From positions 4,774,001-4,838,000 of the forward strand of contig JAGTWJ010000002.1 of assembly GCA_020064725.1 (NCBI GenBank): DNA of 64,000 bases, in the 5' to 3' direction. Numbering within the stretch: position 1 is the first letter of the stretch; each line of letters starts with the position of its first letter. The position numbers and the translations under genes are program-made. Shown piece after piece: positions 46,257 through 57,527 of this stretch. A model generated the notes under the pieces. It saw only the letters and a program-made list of their open reading frames with translations. It ran no database searches and was not told where the DNA came from. Source of the stretch: Drechslerella dactyloides (Eukaryota; Ascomycota; Orbiliomycetes; Orbiliales; Orbiliaceae).

Positions 46257-48330
46257 TATGTAGGATCAGTTGCCATACAATCCCAGAGGTTTCCAGGCCT
46301 TTGCCGGTGCCGAGACTGGTCCCACAGGCGGAATATCGGTGAGGGCGAAGAAAGGTGTCAGACTTTTGAGGTTTGTTGCATTTGAGTGTGCATCCTATCT
46401 GTGCGACAGGCATATTTGTTGGCCTTAACTACTTAATTAATAAAGATGGATCGATTGGTTGAATTCTGCCTTGATGTGGTTATAGCTATATGCGAAACGT
46501 GGGAGCGTTGGAATCACGCTTCCAACGTGGCCGCATCTAGCTCGATCGATCACATTTCCTAATTAGTGAATATAATTCCAATATAGTACGGAGGGTCAGC
46601 GTCCCCGAGACTAATAGTACGGTTAAGAGTTTTTACGGATAAAACCGGTCAGAGTGGCCTCGAGTCTGTCCCACCTGTACAGCCGTATATATCAAGACAG
46701 GTAACCGCGGCACTGTGGAGCCGAAGACCGTCCTGGATGGCGCGCGGGTCACTGTACACCGGATCTGTCGGCCGGAATACCGGGATCTGGGACTGGACAG
46801 ATGGCAGCGGAACCAGGTGCCGTTGAACGCGCAGTCGGATCCGTGTGTCGATACACATATGCACCCGGATGGAAACTGGAAGTTTCGGCGCCGACGGACG
46901 GAGTCTGGAAACATGCGTGCATGGACGCATGTGCGGCTTCACGCCGCATCGTCTATGAATGGGGCATAGTGTCGGCATCAAGCGCTGCGAAAGGACGTCT
47001 CGTGAGGCGGGCTGCCGGTGCATTTGCTTCCTCCTTCCGGTTCGGTCGTTTTCGACGGCATCGAAGCCGGGCTTCTGGGTGCGTCTGCACGGGTAGTGTA
47101 TCCTGAAGGAGGCCTCGGAATAGCGGTAGCGAGCTGGCAGGCTAGCTGTCCACGTCCGGATCTAGGCGAGAGATCGATACCTGTGCAGCAGCAGATACGC
47201 CTGTTTCCCAGATTACAGGTGTCAAGTTGCATGTATCAGCGCGGATTCAGACATATAGGATGGAAGATCTTATTATCAAGACCGTTTGGAAGACCGCGAT
47301 GGAAGCACTTACCGCTCAGGCCGAAGCCGCTGAGCTCACCGGCCGGCGGCCCTTGCAGGTCAAATTTCCGCGCCAAGGCTCGCGGTTTCGAATCGCGATC
47401 GCGGATTGCACAGAATGAATGCATCATCCAGCGTCGTGCACCGATGGGAAGTCGTAAAGTTGACTGAACGTTCGATGGCCCGCCGTGGGCAGGCGGGCGA
47501 TGCACTGCAACGGCCTAAGAGTATTCTATTCATAGCTGGCCCGTTCACGTCGTCGAGTTAGCGACAGGAGGAGGCACGAGACTCGTTCGTGCGGAATCCG
47601 GCTGAGGTGGAAGGAATGCTCCTCCGTGCCGTCTGGTTGGCCGCTCTTGGCTGGCCGTCGAAGCCAAAACGTTGACCTCGCCCCTGAGCTTTAAACTCAG
47701 GCCCGTCGAAAGTTAACACCACCGTCGATGCATCTCCACCGCCGCTTCCTCCTCCCTCACCGTCGCCATCGCCATCGCCATCTTGCCCCGAGTCCCTGGC
47801 GGATCGTCTGAAGCCTCGCCCAAATCTCCGTTCCCGCCTCTGCCATTGGCCGTCCGCTTACAGGCACCTGATGGCGACCTGGGCGTAAACACTATTCCCA
47901 GCCCGCCAGCCCGCCTGCCAGCCAGCCAGCCAAGCAAAACCCGCCTGCACCACAACAACGACATCGCATCCGAATATCCGCTCCAGCCTCCACCTCTCCA
48001 TCTCCGCATTCGCTGCTGATTCGCCCTGCCGTTGACACTGACACTCGTCGCGCCTCGAAAATCTCCTCCCTCTGCCTGCTTTTCGAAGCGTCCGCTCATT
48101 TCAAAGCCCGTCGATACCGCCGCCGTCTGCGAATTTCTCACCCTCCCCGTGGACCCACCCATCTGTCACTCTCCTGCTCTTGCTCCTGCTCCTGCTCCTG
48201 CTCCCTTGTTTTCCCTCACCGACAAACAGCGGCGCCAATCTTAAATTCTCTTCCGAGTCGGGATCCCGATCTCGGGACGAAGTGGCCAGGAACCAGTCCT
48301 CTCTGCAGAGCCTCGCTTCTGGTCACCACC
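46257..48330. other. 2.1-kb gene-free interval upstream of the GT25 gene
   Basis: No supported gene. An 8-bp inverted repeat with a 6-nt loop (CGTTGGAA 46506-46513 / TTCCAACG 46520-46527) lies shortly after the preceding gene. From about 47700 the sequence becomes C/T-rich, with a TCCTGC-type repeat at 48172-48205, fitting a long 5' leader or promoter of the GT25 gene. Confidence 0.5.
48172..48205 (+). repeat. TCCTGC-type repeat in the GT25 leader
   Basis: Five near-perfect six-base units (one as TCTTGC) in a C/T-rich stretch before the GT25 start. Low-complexity leader sequence. Confidence 0.8.
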
Positions 48331-49858
48331 ATGGCGGTCACTTCGGCGTTGTTGAATCGTCGTTTCACGATGATCCTGCTGGCTTGCCTGACGATACCAT
48401 TCATCGTCGTGACAATGGGACATCTCGGCGATTCCGAGGTCACTCGCATCCAGAGCAGCGTCCTCGATAGCCTGCACTGGTCACAGCAAAACGGTGGTCC
48501 TCCGCCGCCAAAGCAGCCGCCGTCGAGCAATACGAAGCAGGAGTGGTCTGACATAAAGTTTGGCAGCAAGGACCAAGACAGCAAGGTCGAAAGCGACAAA
48601 CAGATCGAAGACCCCCCCGCGAAACCCAGCGCACCGGTGTACCACAAAGACTCCGCCATCCCAATCATGGATGGTAATGAGTTGCAGGTGCGCAACGAGA
48701 CGCTTGGGTTCGGCGCGATTCTGATGATATCCCTCAGCACGAGAACGGATCGGCGAGACGCCGTGTCGCTGATTGCCAGCCAGGCCGGTCTCAAGATCTC
48801 GCACATCATCGACGCCGTCAGAGGAGAAGACATTCACCAGAAGGCCTACCCGTTCGGCGAGGCCAGGACAAAGCTGCCGTTACCTTACCTGGGCAGCTGG
48901 AGGTCTCACATGGATGCTTTCAAGTATATCGTGGACAATCGGATCGAGACGTCGTTGCTCATTGAGGACGACGTTGATTGGTATGAGGTCTCTGCAACTA
49001 CCATGCGACTGCCATGTGGCTAACTTTAAACCTCTCAGGGATATTCATGTCAAAGACCAAATGTATGCCTTTTCGAAGGCGTTGCGATCGAACCCCCTCC
49101 GAAAGCCACTCAGCCCCGAGGAGATGAAACGTGCCCCCTACGGACTCGATTGGGATGTTATGCACTTGGGAACATCTAGAAACTTTATGGCGCCACCACC
49201 TTTGAACAGGCTGTTCTACCGCTACGACGACCCTTACTCGACCCCTCGAACTTTGACTGGCACGGACAATCCGTGTGGAAACCATTTCTTCTGCTGGACC
49301 GATATTCTCAAGCAGACCAGAACCGCTGATAATCAACGAGTCGTCTTCCCTTCGTATGAGCCCGTCGGCCTCGTCGCTCTCGCTGTCAGCTACCAAGGTG
49401 CCCGGAAGATGCTGTACGACCTCTCTTGGAGAGGGCTTGACACATCCATGGACTTTGGTGTTCGCGATGGCTGCCAGCGCGGTTATCTGAAATGCTGGTC
49501 TGTCACTCCGCCGATAATGTCGTCCTGGAGAGTTCAGGGCGCCGGCGACTCGGATCTTCGAAACGGCGGTAAAGGCACGCCGGGACTTGGCGTGGGGAAC
49601 CTACAAGGTGAAGGTGTCGGGCTCGGATGGAGTGCCCGGAAACAGCTACAGCTTGAGTTCGAGAACCACGACTACTGGAAAGACGGAACAATAGGATGGT
49701 TTGGACAGGGAAATCAGCCCGAAGCTGACGATTCCTACGCTCATGTTGAAGCTCCGCCAGCTCCACCTCCGCCTCCGCCGCCGGAGCAGCAGCAGCCACA
49801 GGAACAGAACAATCCACCTCCTCCGGAACAGCAACAGCAACAGCAACAGGCGCAGTAG
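48331..49858 (+). CDS. Glycosyltransferase family 25 protein (type II membrane protein)
   Basis: Exons 48331-48980 and 49039-49858 give 489 aa; the 58-nt intron is GTATGA...TCAG. A single N-terminal hydrophobic segment (about residues 14-31, ILLACLTIPFIVVTMGHL) indicates a type II Golgi or ER membrane protein. After a Pro/Ser stem, the catalytic region begins near FGAILMISLSTRTDRRDAVS. It contains the family's SLLIEDDVDW (ExD-type, about 208-217; the intron falls inside the Trp codon), then WDVMHLG and later EPVGLVALAVSYQGARKML and SMDFGVRDGC. This is the GT25 layout seen in fungal 'LPS glycosyltransferase' homologues; the donor is probably UDP-galactose or UDP-glucose. The acceptor is unknown. 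The C-terminus is a Pro/Gln-rich low-complexity tail. Confidence 0.87.
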
Positions 49859-50882
49859 TCTATTTACAGCACTCGCTGATTCGCCATCTATATGGAGGAG
49901 TGGGTTTCTTTCGGGTTCTGGCGAAATCTCGCATTACGGCTGTCCAATCTCTTTCAGCATGATTAACGACTGGGGAATAAGCCGCGATACATAGCAATGG
50001 CCACCCCCAGCAACACTCTCACATCTCTTTATCTCGTTCGATCCGATATAACTTGCTTTTCTTCCGTTTGTCTGAGTTTTGGGGCATAGGTTGGGCTTAC
50101 AAGTTGCTGGGTTTTTTTAGACTTCTGTATTCCACGAAAATCATGTGCATCCTTCTTTTGCGCCTGATACTACATCGGTGGTCCCGTTTCGAATGCATCA
50201 CCGGAGGGCTTGGGATTGGGTGTCTATCGTACATACACCCAGTTTTTCGACGGTCGTTATCTGTTCTTCCGCTTCGCGGGATGGTATTGTTGGATGAAGT
50301 ACATCACGCACAACATCGGCGTTTTTTCTCCGCATTCCTTCGCTTCCGTGGATATGATCCAGCAGGCAGGGCAATGCGTGTATGACATATCTTATTGTAA
50401 TTATGATTCCATCTTGTGCTTTTTATATCTCTCGGCTGCTAGTTTAATGTCTGTTTTGGATCGTGGAGACGTATATACGTCCGGGCTGCACAGGTAGTTT
50501 TGGTAGCGATGCTCACCGCTTCTCATCCGCTTTGAATGTTTTCACGTTTTCTATCTCTCTTCTTTCTTTTCGATTTATTGAATTTTTGAATATCCGGCGC
50601 CCGAATTGCATGTACATACACATGTCTTCAAAAGTCGAGCGGTCTCTTTTGTTACTGTCGTAGATGAAATCGAATGGCATCTTGTGTCTTTTTTCTCAGG
50701 TTGGGCTGACTAATTTTTGCGGTTTTCTTCGTTTGGCGCGCTTAAAATTTCTGTGCCCCGCCAAACGGTCTCGTCACCCCGCCGCGAGATATGATACGAA
50801 CTGACATCACCAACTTTTCTGTTCTCCAAAGCCTGTAAGGCTGCCATAGGTCCTGGTGATTGGATCTCGCATACGATACGCA
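49859..50882. other. 1-kb interval between GT25 and Emw1 genes
   Basis: No supported gene. Strongly T-rich on the plus strand, as in fungal 3' UTR and terminator sequence, then the Emw1 promoter. Confidence 0.55.
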
Positions 50883-53774
50883 ATGCCGTCGACGGTACTT
50901 TCGTCCACGCTCCCGTTGGAGCTCGCGCTCCTCGCATCCTCGACGCCGCTCCCGCCGTCTCCACTCCCCGCTCTCGCGCCGCTCCTCAGCGCCTTTGCCG
51001 CCGGCGACTACCAGCTCATCCTGACGAGTCCTCTGGCTTCGTCTATCCTTACTCTTTCCACCGTCCAATCCTCCGAAGATGCGGCTTCGATCGCGACGAA
51101 TTACGGTGACCTCCTCGCGAAGGCCGTCGAGACGTCGGCCCACCACCCGCTCGAGCTCCTGCTGCTGGGGGCGACGGCCTTGAAAGCCTTCCTGCAGGCG
51201 ACTGCCACCGGTCCACCGCTGGGTCTCACGGAGGCGACGTTGCTACCACCCGCGATCGCAGCCGACAAGAAGGCGATCAGCTCGCTTAAGCTGGCGCTGG
51301 TACGCGGGCTGTCCGTCGACGGGGAGAGCGCGTATAATCTCCTGCCGTACCCGGTGCTGTTTTCGCTGGCCAAGGCGATACTGGACAGTCCTCGTCTGGA
51401 GGATGGCGATGGCGATAACAGGCTGGCGACGGCGCCGTGGTGGCGGGTTCGTGTCAACTTGATGCATCAGCGGATACTGCGGGAGGCGGCTGGGAGTCTA
51501 CATGACAGGATATACGGTGATCTGGCGACGATTGAGGATGTGCTGCTGCCGTCTCTTGGGGCTGGTGCGGACGGCGCGCGAGTTAGGGCGTTGTATCTGG
51601 TGGAACGGGCGACGGTGCATACCTTCTACGGGTATGATGTCAAGGTGCGCAAGGACCTGGAGGCCGCTGCGGAGGCTACGGGGCTGCAGTACGCTATAAC
51701 GGGCAGGCTTGGGAAGCGGACAAAGTTTCAGATCGATGATCTCTCGCAGCTGGTGGTGCTGGCAAAGTCGCGGGAGGACTACACGGCCGGGAGTAACGAT
51801 GCTACTGATGGCGACGAGGCGTCGCAGGTAACGCCGAAGCAAATCGACTTGAACGACGATACCCTGCTCGATGCTATAAACTTCAAATCTACGACCGACG
51901 CCGTCGTGGAAGATAACTATCTGCCGGCTTCTCTCCGCTCGCTGGACCCGTCTTCGCAGCCGACGCTGCATCCACTGGACGCCGTCATCCTCCTCCATCT
52001 CGCCGAGTCGATCAAGAATACGAACCCCGCTGATGGTTTGACCCGCGAGGAGATGGCGCCGTACGCCACACGAGTGCTGCAACACGCGACGAACTGGAGC
52101 GTCCACACGATGGGACTGCTAGTGCGCAGCAGACTCGAGGCGTTCCGCAGCCGGACCGTCGAGCGCAGTCTGCTGCAGCTGCAAGTTGTCGTCGACCAGA
52201 TTGTCGCGGCGACGGCGGCCGCGGAGAACGAAAGCGGCGTCTCGACGTTCCTGCCGAAGCCGAAAGAAGAGGAATCCGCGGGCGTCGCCGAGCGGCTGGA
52301 GTATGCGTTCCCGCTGGCGCTGCCGATGCGGTGGGAGGTCGAGGCCGAGCTTGCGGGACGGTGGGTTAGCATGGGCGGGCTGCGGACGGCGCTGGAGATC
52401 TACGAGCGGCTGGAGATGTGGGCGGAGGCGGCGCTGTGCTGGGCGTCGATCGAGAAGGAAGACAAAGCGCGGGAGATCGTGCGGAAGCTGCTGTTCGAAG
52501 GCGAGATGCCCTCCGTCGATGCAGACGTCGACCGACAGGCCGCGGACGACAAAGAAGACGGGGAGGAGGAGATTGTCATCACGGACGACGAGGAGAAGGA
52601 GCCCGTTGAGCGCAACCCGCCGCCGGCGGACGCCCCGCGGCTCTGGTGCATCCTCGGCGACCTCGAGAAGAAGCCAGAACACTACCATAAAGCATGGACC
52701 GTCTCCGGCAACCGGTACGCCCGCGCGCAACGGTCGCTAGGAATCTACCACCTGCGCCGGAAGGAATTCGACCGGGCGATCGAAGCCTACGCGCTGTCGC
52801 TACAGATCAACCCGCTGAACCACATGTGCTGGTTCCAGTACGGCTGCGCGCTGCTAGAGGCCGAGCGGTGGGACGGCGCCGTGCAAGCCTTCACGCGCGT
52901 CGTCGGCATCGACGACCAGGACGCCGAGGCGTGGAGTAACCTTGCCACCGCGCTGCTACGGCAGGGTAAAGCGCAACATTCCTCCTCCTCCGACACCAAC
53001 CATACCATCTCCCTCGACGACGATGACGACGACGACGACGACGAAGAGGGACAACTTGCGGAAAAGGCGGCGAAAGTAAACAGCAACGAGAGCAAAGTCA
53101 AGGCGCTAACGGCACTCAAGCGCGCCGTCGCTGTCCGTCCGGACAACTGGCGCCTGTGGGAAAACGTCCTCGTAATCGCAGCATCGCTGTCCCCACCGTC
53201 CTGGTCCGACATGCAAGTCGCCATCCGCCGCGTAATCGACCTACGCAGCGCGAAGGCCGGCGAAAGCTGCATCGACGGCGAGCTGCTGGATCTCCTCGTC
53301 CGCCACGTCATAACGTCATCGGACACCTTCTCCGCCGACGAGCCGGGCATCGCACGTGTCGTTGTCGAACTTGTCGAAAAGCGCGTCGTGCCACTTATCA
53401 CTGCTGACGAAAAGCTGTGGGCCGTCGTCCGCCGGCTGGCGATGTGGCGCCGGCGGTACGGGACGGCGCTGGAGTGTCAGGAGAAGGCGTTCAGGGTTGT
53501 CAGCAGCCGGTACGATCTGCGGACGGACCGGAAGAGCTGGGAGGAGCTGGTTGAGGCGACCGGGGAGATGGTGGATGCGTACCAGAGCTTGGGTGAGGTG
53601 CCGCGGACGGAGGGGCTGGCGGCGGGGACCGGGGAGGTTGTGATGCGGGATTGGAAGTTCAAGGCGCGGAGTGTTGTAAGGGGGGTGATGGGGAAGGGGA
53701 GGAAGGGTGGGTGGGATGAGGATGAGGGGCTCTGGGGAAAGTTGGAGGAGATGGCCGAGAGCTTGAAGGCTTAG
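50883..53774 (+). CDS. EMW1: TPR protein, Emw1/TTC27 family
   Basis: Intronless, 963 aa, from the ATG at 50883. The N-terminal half is helical with the family blocks APWWRVRVNLMHQRIL and ERATVHTFYGYDVKVRKDLE. The TPR array starts near residue 480 and includes LGDLEKKPEHYHKAWTVSG, RYARAQRSLGIYHLRRKEFD, AIEAYALSLQINPLNHMCWF and GCALLEAERWDGAVQAFTRV, followed by EAWSNLATALLRQGK. An Asp-run insert then precedes the conserved KVKALTALKRAVAVRPDNWR. Order and length match TTC27 and yeast Emw1 (YNL313C), an essential protein linked to cell-wall maintenance; the molecular role is unclear. Unusually GC-rich and intronless for this window. Confidence 0.92.
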   Translation: MPSTVLSSTLPLELALLASSTPLPPSPLPALAPLLSAFAAGDYQLILTSPLASSILTLSTVQSSEDAASIATNYGDLLAKAVETSAHHPLELLLLGATALKAFLQATATGPPLGLTEATLLPPAIAADKKAISSLKLALVRGLSVDGESAYNLLPYPVLFSLAKAILDSPRLEDGDGDNRLATAPWWRVRVNLMHQRILREAAGSLHDRIYGDLATIEDVLLPSLGAGADGARVRALYLVERATVHTFYGYDVKVRKDLEAAAEATGLQYAITGRLGKRTKFQIDDLSQLVVLAKSREDYTAGSNDATDGDEASQVTPKQIDLNDDTLLDAINFKSTTDAVVEDNYLPASLRSLDPSSQPTLHPLDAVILLHLAESIKNTNPADGLTREEMAPYATRVLQHATNWSVHTMGLLVRSRLEAFRSRTVERSLLQLQVVVDQIVAATAAAENESGVSTFLPKPKEEESAGVAERLEYAFPLALPMRWEVEAELAGRWVSMGGLRTALEIYERLEMWAEAALCWASIEKEDKAREIVRKLLFEGEMPSVDADVDRQAADDKEDGEEEIVITDDEEKEPVERNPPPADAPRLWCILGDLEKKPEHYHKAWTVSGNRYARAQRSLGIYHLRRKEFDRAIEAYALSLQINPLNHMCWFQYGCALLEAERWDGAVQAFTRVVGIDDQDAEAWSNLATALLRQGKAQHSSSSDTNHTISLDDDDDDDDDEEGQLAEKAAKVNSNESKVKALTALKRAVAVRPDNWRLWENVLVIAASLSPPSWSDMQVAIRRVIDLRSAKAGESCIDGELLDLLVRHVITSSDTFSADEPGIARVVVELVEKRVVPLITADEKLWAVVRRLAMWRRRYGTALECQEKAFRVVSSRYDLRTDRKSWEELVEATGEMVDAYQSLGEVPRTEGLAAGTGEVVMRDWKFKARSVVRGVMGKGRKGGWDEDEGLWGKLEEMAESLKA

Positions 53775-54359
53775 TATCGTAGTCTGCATACATAAGCGGT
53801 GTGGTTGGTAGTATGCTATAGACGATTTAGATTTGGGCGGGGGTTTGAAGCCATCATGATATCATGATCATACGTAATACTGATGATATGAAGTTACGTC
53901 TGTATGGGGGTTGTTTGGTGGGTAATGCCCTTTCTTCATTTCAATATCTAATAGTAAAGTGCCCTATCGGCCTCGAATAAAGAAATGCAAGACTGTCATC
54001 GCGCGATTCAGCAGGAAGAACAATCAGGTCTGGTCGGGAGGATCCTACACATGAGTCTGTCTGGTCCATATTAAAAGTGATAATAGTAAGAAGAGAGGAT
54101 AAGCAGAAGAGAGGAAGAGTTATCGTATGGTCGGACAGGAGAAGAGGAGTATGATTAGAAAGTTCGTATAAGAAAACGTACAAAGGGGTATCAGTATGTG
54201 CCCGGCTATAGGCGCCGTCCACAGTCGTCATAAAAGTCATGCATCATGAGTACAGCCGTCATAAAAATCATGTATCGTCAGAGAAGTAAGGAGACGTATC
54301 AAAGGAAAAAGCATGAATATGGACAGGTAATAAAGGGTAACCGAGTAATGGTTTTCAAG
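53775..54359. other. Convergent 3' region between Emw1 and the RNase H-like gene
   Basis: About 585 bp where two genes meet tail to tail. AT-rich; a short CATGATATCATGATCAT palindromic stretch near 53855 is the only notable structure. No gene seen. Confidence 0.5.
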
Positions 54360-56177
54360 TTAGTGATTTCCGGTCGACGGTCCAGGGTTGGCGTCTTGGG
54401 GGCCTTCCTGGAAATTGTTTTCGTACACGAACTGGAATTCTTGGTGCGGATGGTGCGGGACGGGGCCTGTCTCGACCGCTGCTGCTGCTGCTGCTATGGC
54501 CAGGTTGCGCAGGTTCGCCCCACATTGTTCAACCTCACGTTGCCATTTGGTACCGGTCCACTTGAACCTGTACCCGCCCAGGGCGAACTCCCAGTCGGCG
54601 ATGATGCGAAGCCCCTCCTTGGGCCAGTTGCGTGGGACCCAGCCGTCCTCGGCGAGACGTCTGGTGGCCGTGACTTCGTCGGTTTCGACTTTCCAGAACT
54701 TGACAGCGAGGCCGCGCTGCTCCAGGATTGCGATTTCGGTCCACAGCTCGCGGAGGAGGTTGGCTTCGGCGCCGGTGACCATCGCGAACCGCTGCTTGTG
54801 GGTGACCAGTGCGAAGAGGCGGAGGGAGTCGGAGACGACGGTGACGCAGGAGTAGCCGTAGACCCGCCAGTCGATGATCTTCAAGGCCATGATGGTCGCC
54901 TTGAGGAGGGCGCACATTGTTTCCCCCTCGGTCAAGATCGGGCAGGCGACGCTGGACTCGTTCCGCTGGGTGATGGGGCCCCAGTTGATCCCGAAGGCGC
55001 TGAACCGCTGGCGTGGGAGCGGATGGACCCCGTCGTTGACGAAGCCCGGTGGCGGCGGCCATGCTGGGAACGGGCACTCGAAGGTGGTCGAGGCCGTAAA
55101 GAGCATGAGGTTGTCGTGCCGGTAGCGGTCGACGTAGTGCCTGGTCTCCGGGGTGCAGTCGGCGAGGATTGGCGGGGGGTGGGCCTTGACAAGGTCGGCG
55201 GCACAGTTGTGCCAGACCCGCGGGTGGTAGAGCCAGGTTGTGTCGAGGGCGTCGGCGGCGATGGCGAGGAGAGGGACGTTGGAGGGGATGTTGAGGTCCG
55301 GGTGGGAGCCGTCGAGGTTGGTCTGGAGGGGCGGGCGGAAGTAGACGAGTCCGTTCTTGAAGATGAAGTTGGTCGGGTCGGCATGCTGGACCGGGGCATG
55401 CTCGACGACCTGGGAGGACTGAGGAGGTCCGGGCGGCCCTGGGACAGGAGCCGGGCCTCCCTGGACTGCTGCTGCTGGGGGGAGGGGAGCAGAAGCCCCG
55501 GAAGAAAGATTCGGTCCCTGTGGACCTGAGGGAGGGGCTGGGGCAGACATGAAGATGTTGTTCTGCTCTTTGGCCATTGGTGGTTGGATGGTGGCTTGAC
55601 TCTTGATGGCCTTTTCTGGTGGTGATGATGGTTCTGGAGAAGAGGGAGTAGGGCTTGGGGAAGCTGCCTGGGTAGAAATAGCTGGCTGCCGAGGCCGCTG
55701 TGCGTGTCGGGGTCCTCGCCGTCCGTCTCTTCCTTCAGCACCGGCGGCACCGTGGAAGTTGTCCAGAGTTAACACGGGCCGCCACTGGAACCTGGCGATA
55801 GGCTGAATGCTGGGATCTCCATCCTGAGCGGTCTGGAAGTCCCACGGCGTGATTCTTCGAGCTGCTGCAGAGCTGTCCGGCCACATCTTCCACGTCTTGA
55901 TGGACGAGAGGTTCGATCCAGGACGCAGTTCGATGATGTGGCACATCTTCCTCCACGACCGTTGCCTTTCTTCGTCTTGCTTGAAGAACGCGGCGAGGTC
56001 TGGGTCGAAGTACATGACATCGTCGATGGTGGATAGGAGGTCGCCGGAAGGACGCCTGTTTACAAGATCGGAGGTACGTACTTGGTTGGAGCTCTGGGTC
56101 GATTCGGACGCGTCGGAGGAGCCAGAACCGGAGTCGTGCTCGTCCAGCGCTGGGTTATATGCTATGAACGAATCCAT
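54360..56177 (-). CDS. RNase H-fold protein with a long disordered N-terminal half
   Basis: Single exon, 605 aa, ATG at 56177. Residues 1-115 are acidic with a short folded segment (DEERQRSWRKMCHIIELRPG). About 140-290 is Pro/Ala/Ser-rich and disordered. The C-terminal half (about 300-560) has an RNase H-like pattern: FSAFGINWGP, then GETMCALLKATIMALKII (the E-bearing helix), VTVVSDSLRLFALV (the D-bearing strand), NLLRELWTEIAILEQRGLAV, and VTATRRLAEDGW. The glutamate and middle aspartate are present. The first catalytic Asp of the YTDGS-type strand appears as Ala (LFTAST), and the last Asp also appears lost, if my alignment is right. Such domains are common in fungi and plants, some of retroelement origin. 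No reverse transcriptase remains nearby. Confidence 0.7.
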   Translation of the reverse strand: MDSFIAYNPALDEHDSGSGSSDASESTQSSNQVRTSDLVNRRPSGDLLSTIDDVMYFDPDLAAFFKQDEERQRSWRKMCHIIELRPGSNLSSIKTWKMWPDSSAAARRITPWDFQTAQDGDPSIQPIARFQWRPVLTLDNFHGAAGAEGRDGRRGPRHAQRPRQPAISTQAASPSPTPSSPEPSSPPEKAIKSQATIQPPMAKEQNNIFMSAPAPPSGPQGPNLSSGASAPLPPAAAVQGGPAPVPGPPGPPQSSQVVEHAPVQHADPTNFIFKNGLVYFRPPLQTNLDGSHPDLNIPSNVPLLAIAADALDTTWLYHPRVWHNCAADLVKAHPPPILADCTPETRHYVDRYRHDNLMLFTASTTFECPFPAWPPPPGFVNDGVHPLPRQRFSAFGINWGPITQRNESSVACPILTEGETMCALLKATIMALKIIDWRVYGYSCVTVVSDSLRLFALVTHKQRFAMVTGAEANLLRELWTEIAILEQRGLAVKFWKVETDEVTATRRLAEDGWVPRNWPKEGLRIIADWEFALGGYRFKWTGTKWQREVEQCGANLRNLAIAAAAAAVETGPVPHHPHQEFQFVYENNFQEGPQDANPGPSTGNH

Positions 56178-56403
56178 TGCTGGTACGGTATTATATATAT
56201 AGTGAAAAGAAGGTTACGGTACAGGTAAAGACGAGGCGATGGAGAGGCAGTGAACGGATGAGATGCTGTATCCAGAGGAGAGGGAGGTACGATGGATGAG
56301 GTCCGGGAGAGAAGAACCGGAGCAGCTGCACACAGCTATGAATATATATATGACAGTGGGGGGTGGGGAGCGTGCCATGAGATATAGCTATCAAGAAATT
56401 GTA

Positions 56404-56833
56404 TCACGTGATATGGCGAAGCCTTCCACCAGCTCTCGATTTTGCGGCCTGCATGGCTTGCATGCATGTAAGTTTGGATTCGGAGACTGGGCTATGAACA
56501 TCGAGATTGAGCTTGATGGACGCGCGACATTGTTTAATCTTGTTGCGAGCCGAAGTCATACACATTCTGGTATATAAGGATACACCTCGGTAGACTATCC
56601 TCCTCTGATTGCCTGCATGCTCGCGCACCGTCGCCTCGAACACGGCCGTAAAATCATCCGTGGTCAGACCTTCCTGCAGCTGGGCTTCGTGCTGGGCTTT
56701 CGCCTGTAATCTACGATGCAGATTGACGACAGCCATCATACTGGGCATGTCGGAACAGTGCTCTTACTTGTCAGCCGATTGACGTGGAGGCTACAAAATA
56801 CTGGGCTAGCACTCACAAGATTTCATGATACAT
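56404..56833 (-). CDS. Small spliced gene, product unknown
   Basis: Exons 56833-56817 (17 nt) and 56740-56404 give 117 aa. Donor GTGAGT, CTGAC branch, acceptor CCCAG; junction in phase (MYHEIF-MMAVVNLHRRLQAK). Residues 7-55 (VVNLHRRLQAKAQHEAQLQE, then TTDDFTAVFEATVREH) form a convincing helical, charged segment. After about residue 55 the sequence loses this character, so a further intron or an earlier end is possible; I could not place it. I recognise no family. The spliced start and good first 55 residues support a real gene; the 3' part is doubtful. Confidence 0.45.
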
Positions 56834-57527
56834 TGGTGTGAATGTGTGTCTTCACCGAATTATTTTGCGGAGAGCAGGACGCACACTGTATCAGGAAATG
56901 TGTTGGCAGCCCGAATTGCAACAACGCCTGCTGAGTCAGCTTCTCGGTTTTAAGCCCAGCTGCATTTGGAATGCGACACAGCTTCCACGACTTCGTTCAT
57001 GGCAAAACTGCATCGTCGACATTTGCATAAGCGGTTAGAGAAGGAGGCTTGACTGGGTAGCGAGGCTTCGCTTGTGGCTGTAACGTCCCCTTCTCTATTT
57101 CCGAATGATTGTTGATGGTTCATTGTTACTCATACTTCAATGCGGAACAGGAACACGAATGCGTGCTGCAGGTCCCAGCATCGCCGTCGCATGCATGGGG
57201 AACTGCCCGGACCCGCTTTTGCAGTATCAGCGCCGGCTGTGACATCAGAAGACTGGCTCCAACGGCTGTGGCTTGTGGGCCGGCTGCCGTCTTGACTCAT
57301 CCGAAGTGCAGGTCGCTTCGTCGTGGTGACTCCGATGTTGCCGAATGGCAGGCCAATGCGCGCGCCAATATCGCAACTTCAGCCCCGGAGCTTGATATAT
57401 CCCGAGATATCGACAGCCATATCGAAGTGAGGGCATCCGTACTTAAACTACGCGACTGCCGCTTTCGAGCAGCAAGACAATCAATCTACCATTCATAGAG
57501 TGTTCAGCGACTCTACAAACCGAATCA
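56834..57527. other. Intergenic region upstream of the RNase Z-like gene
   Basis: About 690 bp with no supported gene on either strand. It separates two divergent genes and should contain both promoters. Confidence 0.5.

Noticed and set aside
48773..49858. Continuous open frame from 48773, suggesting a separate downstream gene
   Set aside because: It is the GT25 second exon plus a shadow frame over exon 1; the 58-nt intron joins the two parts inside the conserved EDDVDW region.
54246..55529. A 427-codon open frame antisense to the RNase H-like gene
   Set aside because: It mirrors the GC-rich composition of the real gene, shows no domain pattern, and its Glu/Asp/Gly-rich text is what a Pro/Ala-rich gene gives in reverse.
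56071..56110. GTACGT...ACAG pair inside the RNase H-like gene, suggesting a 30-nt intron
   Set aside because: Too short for a spliceosomal intron and the frame is open through it.
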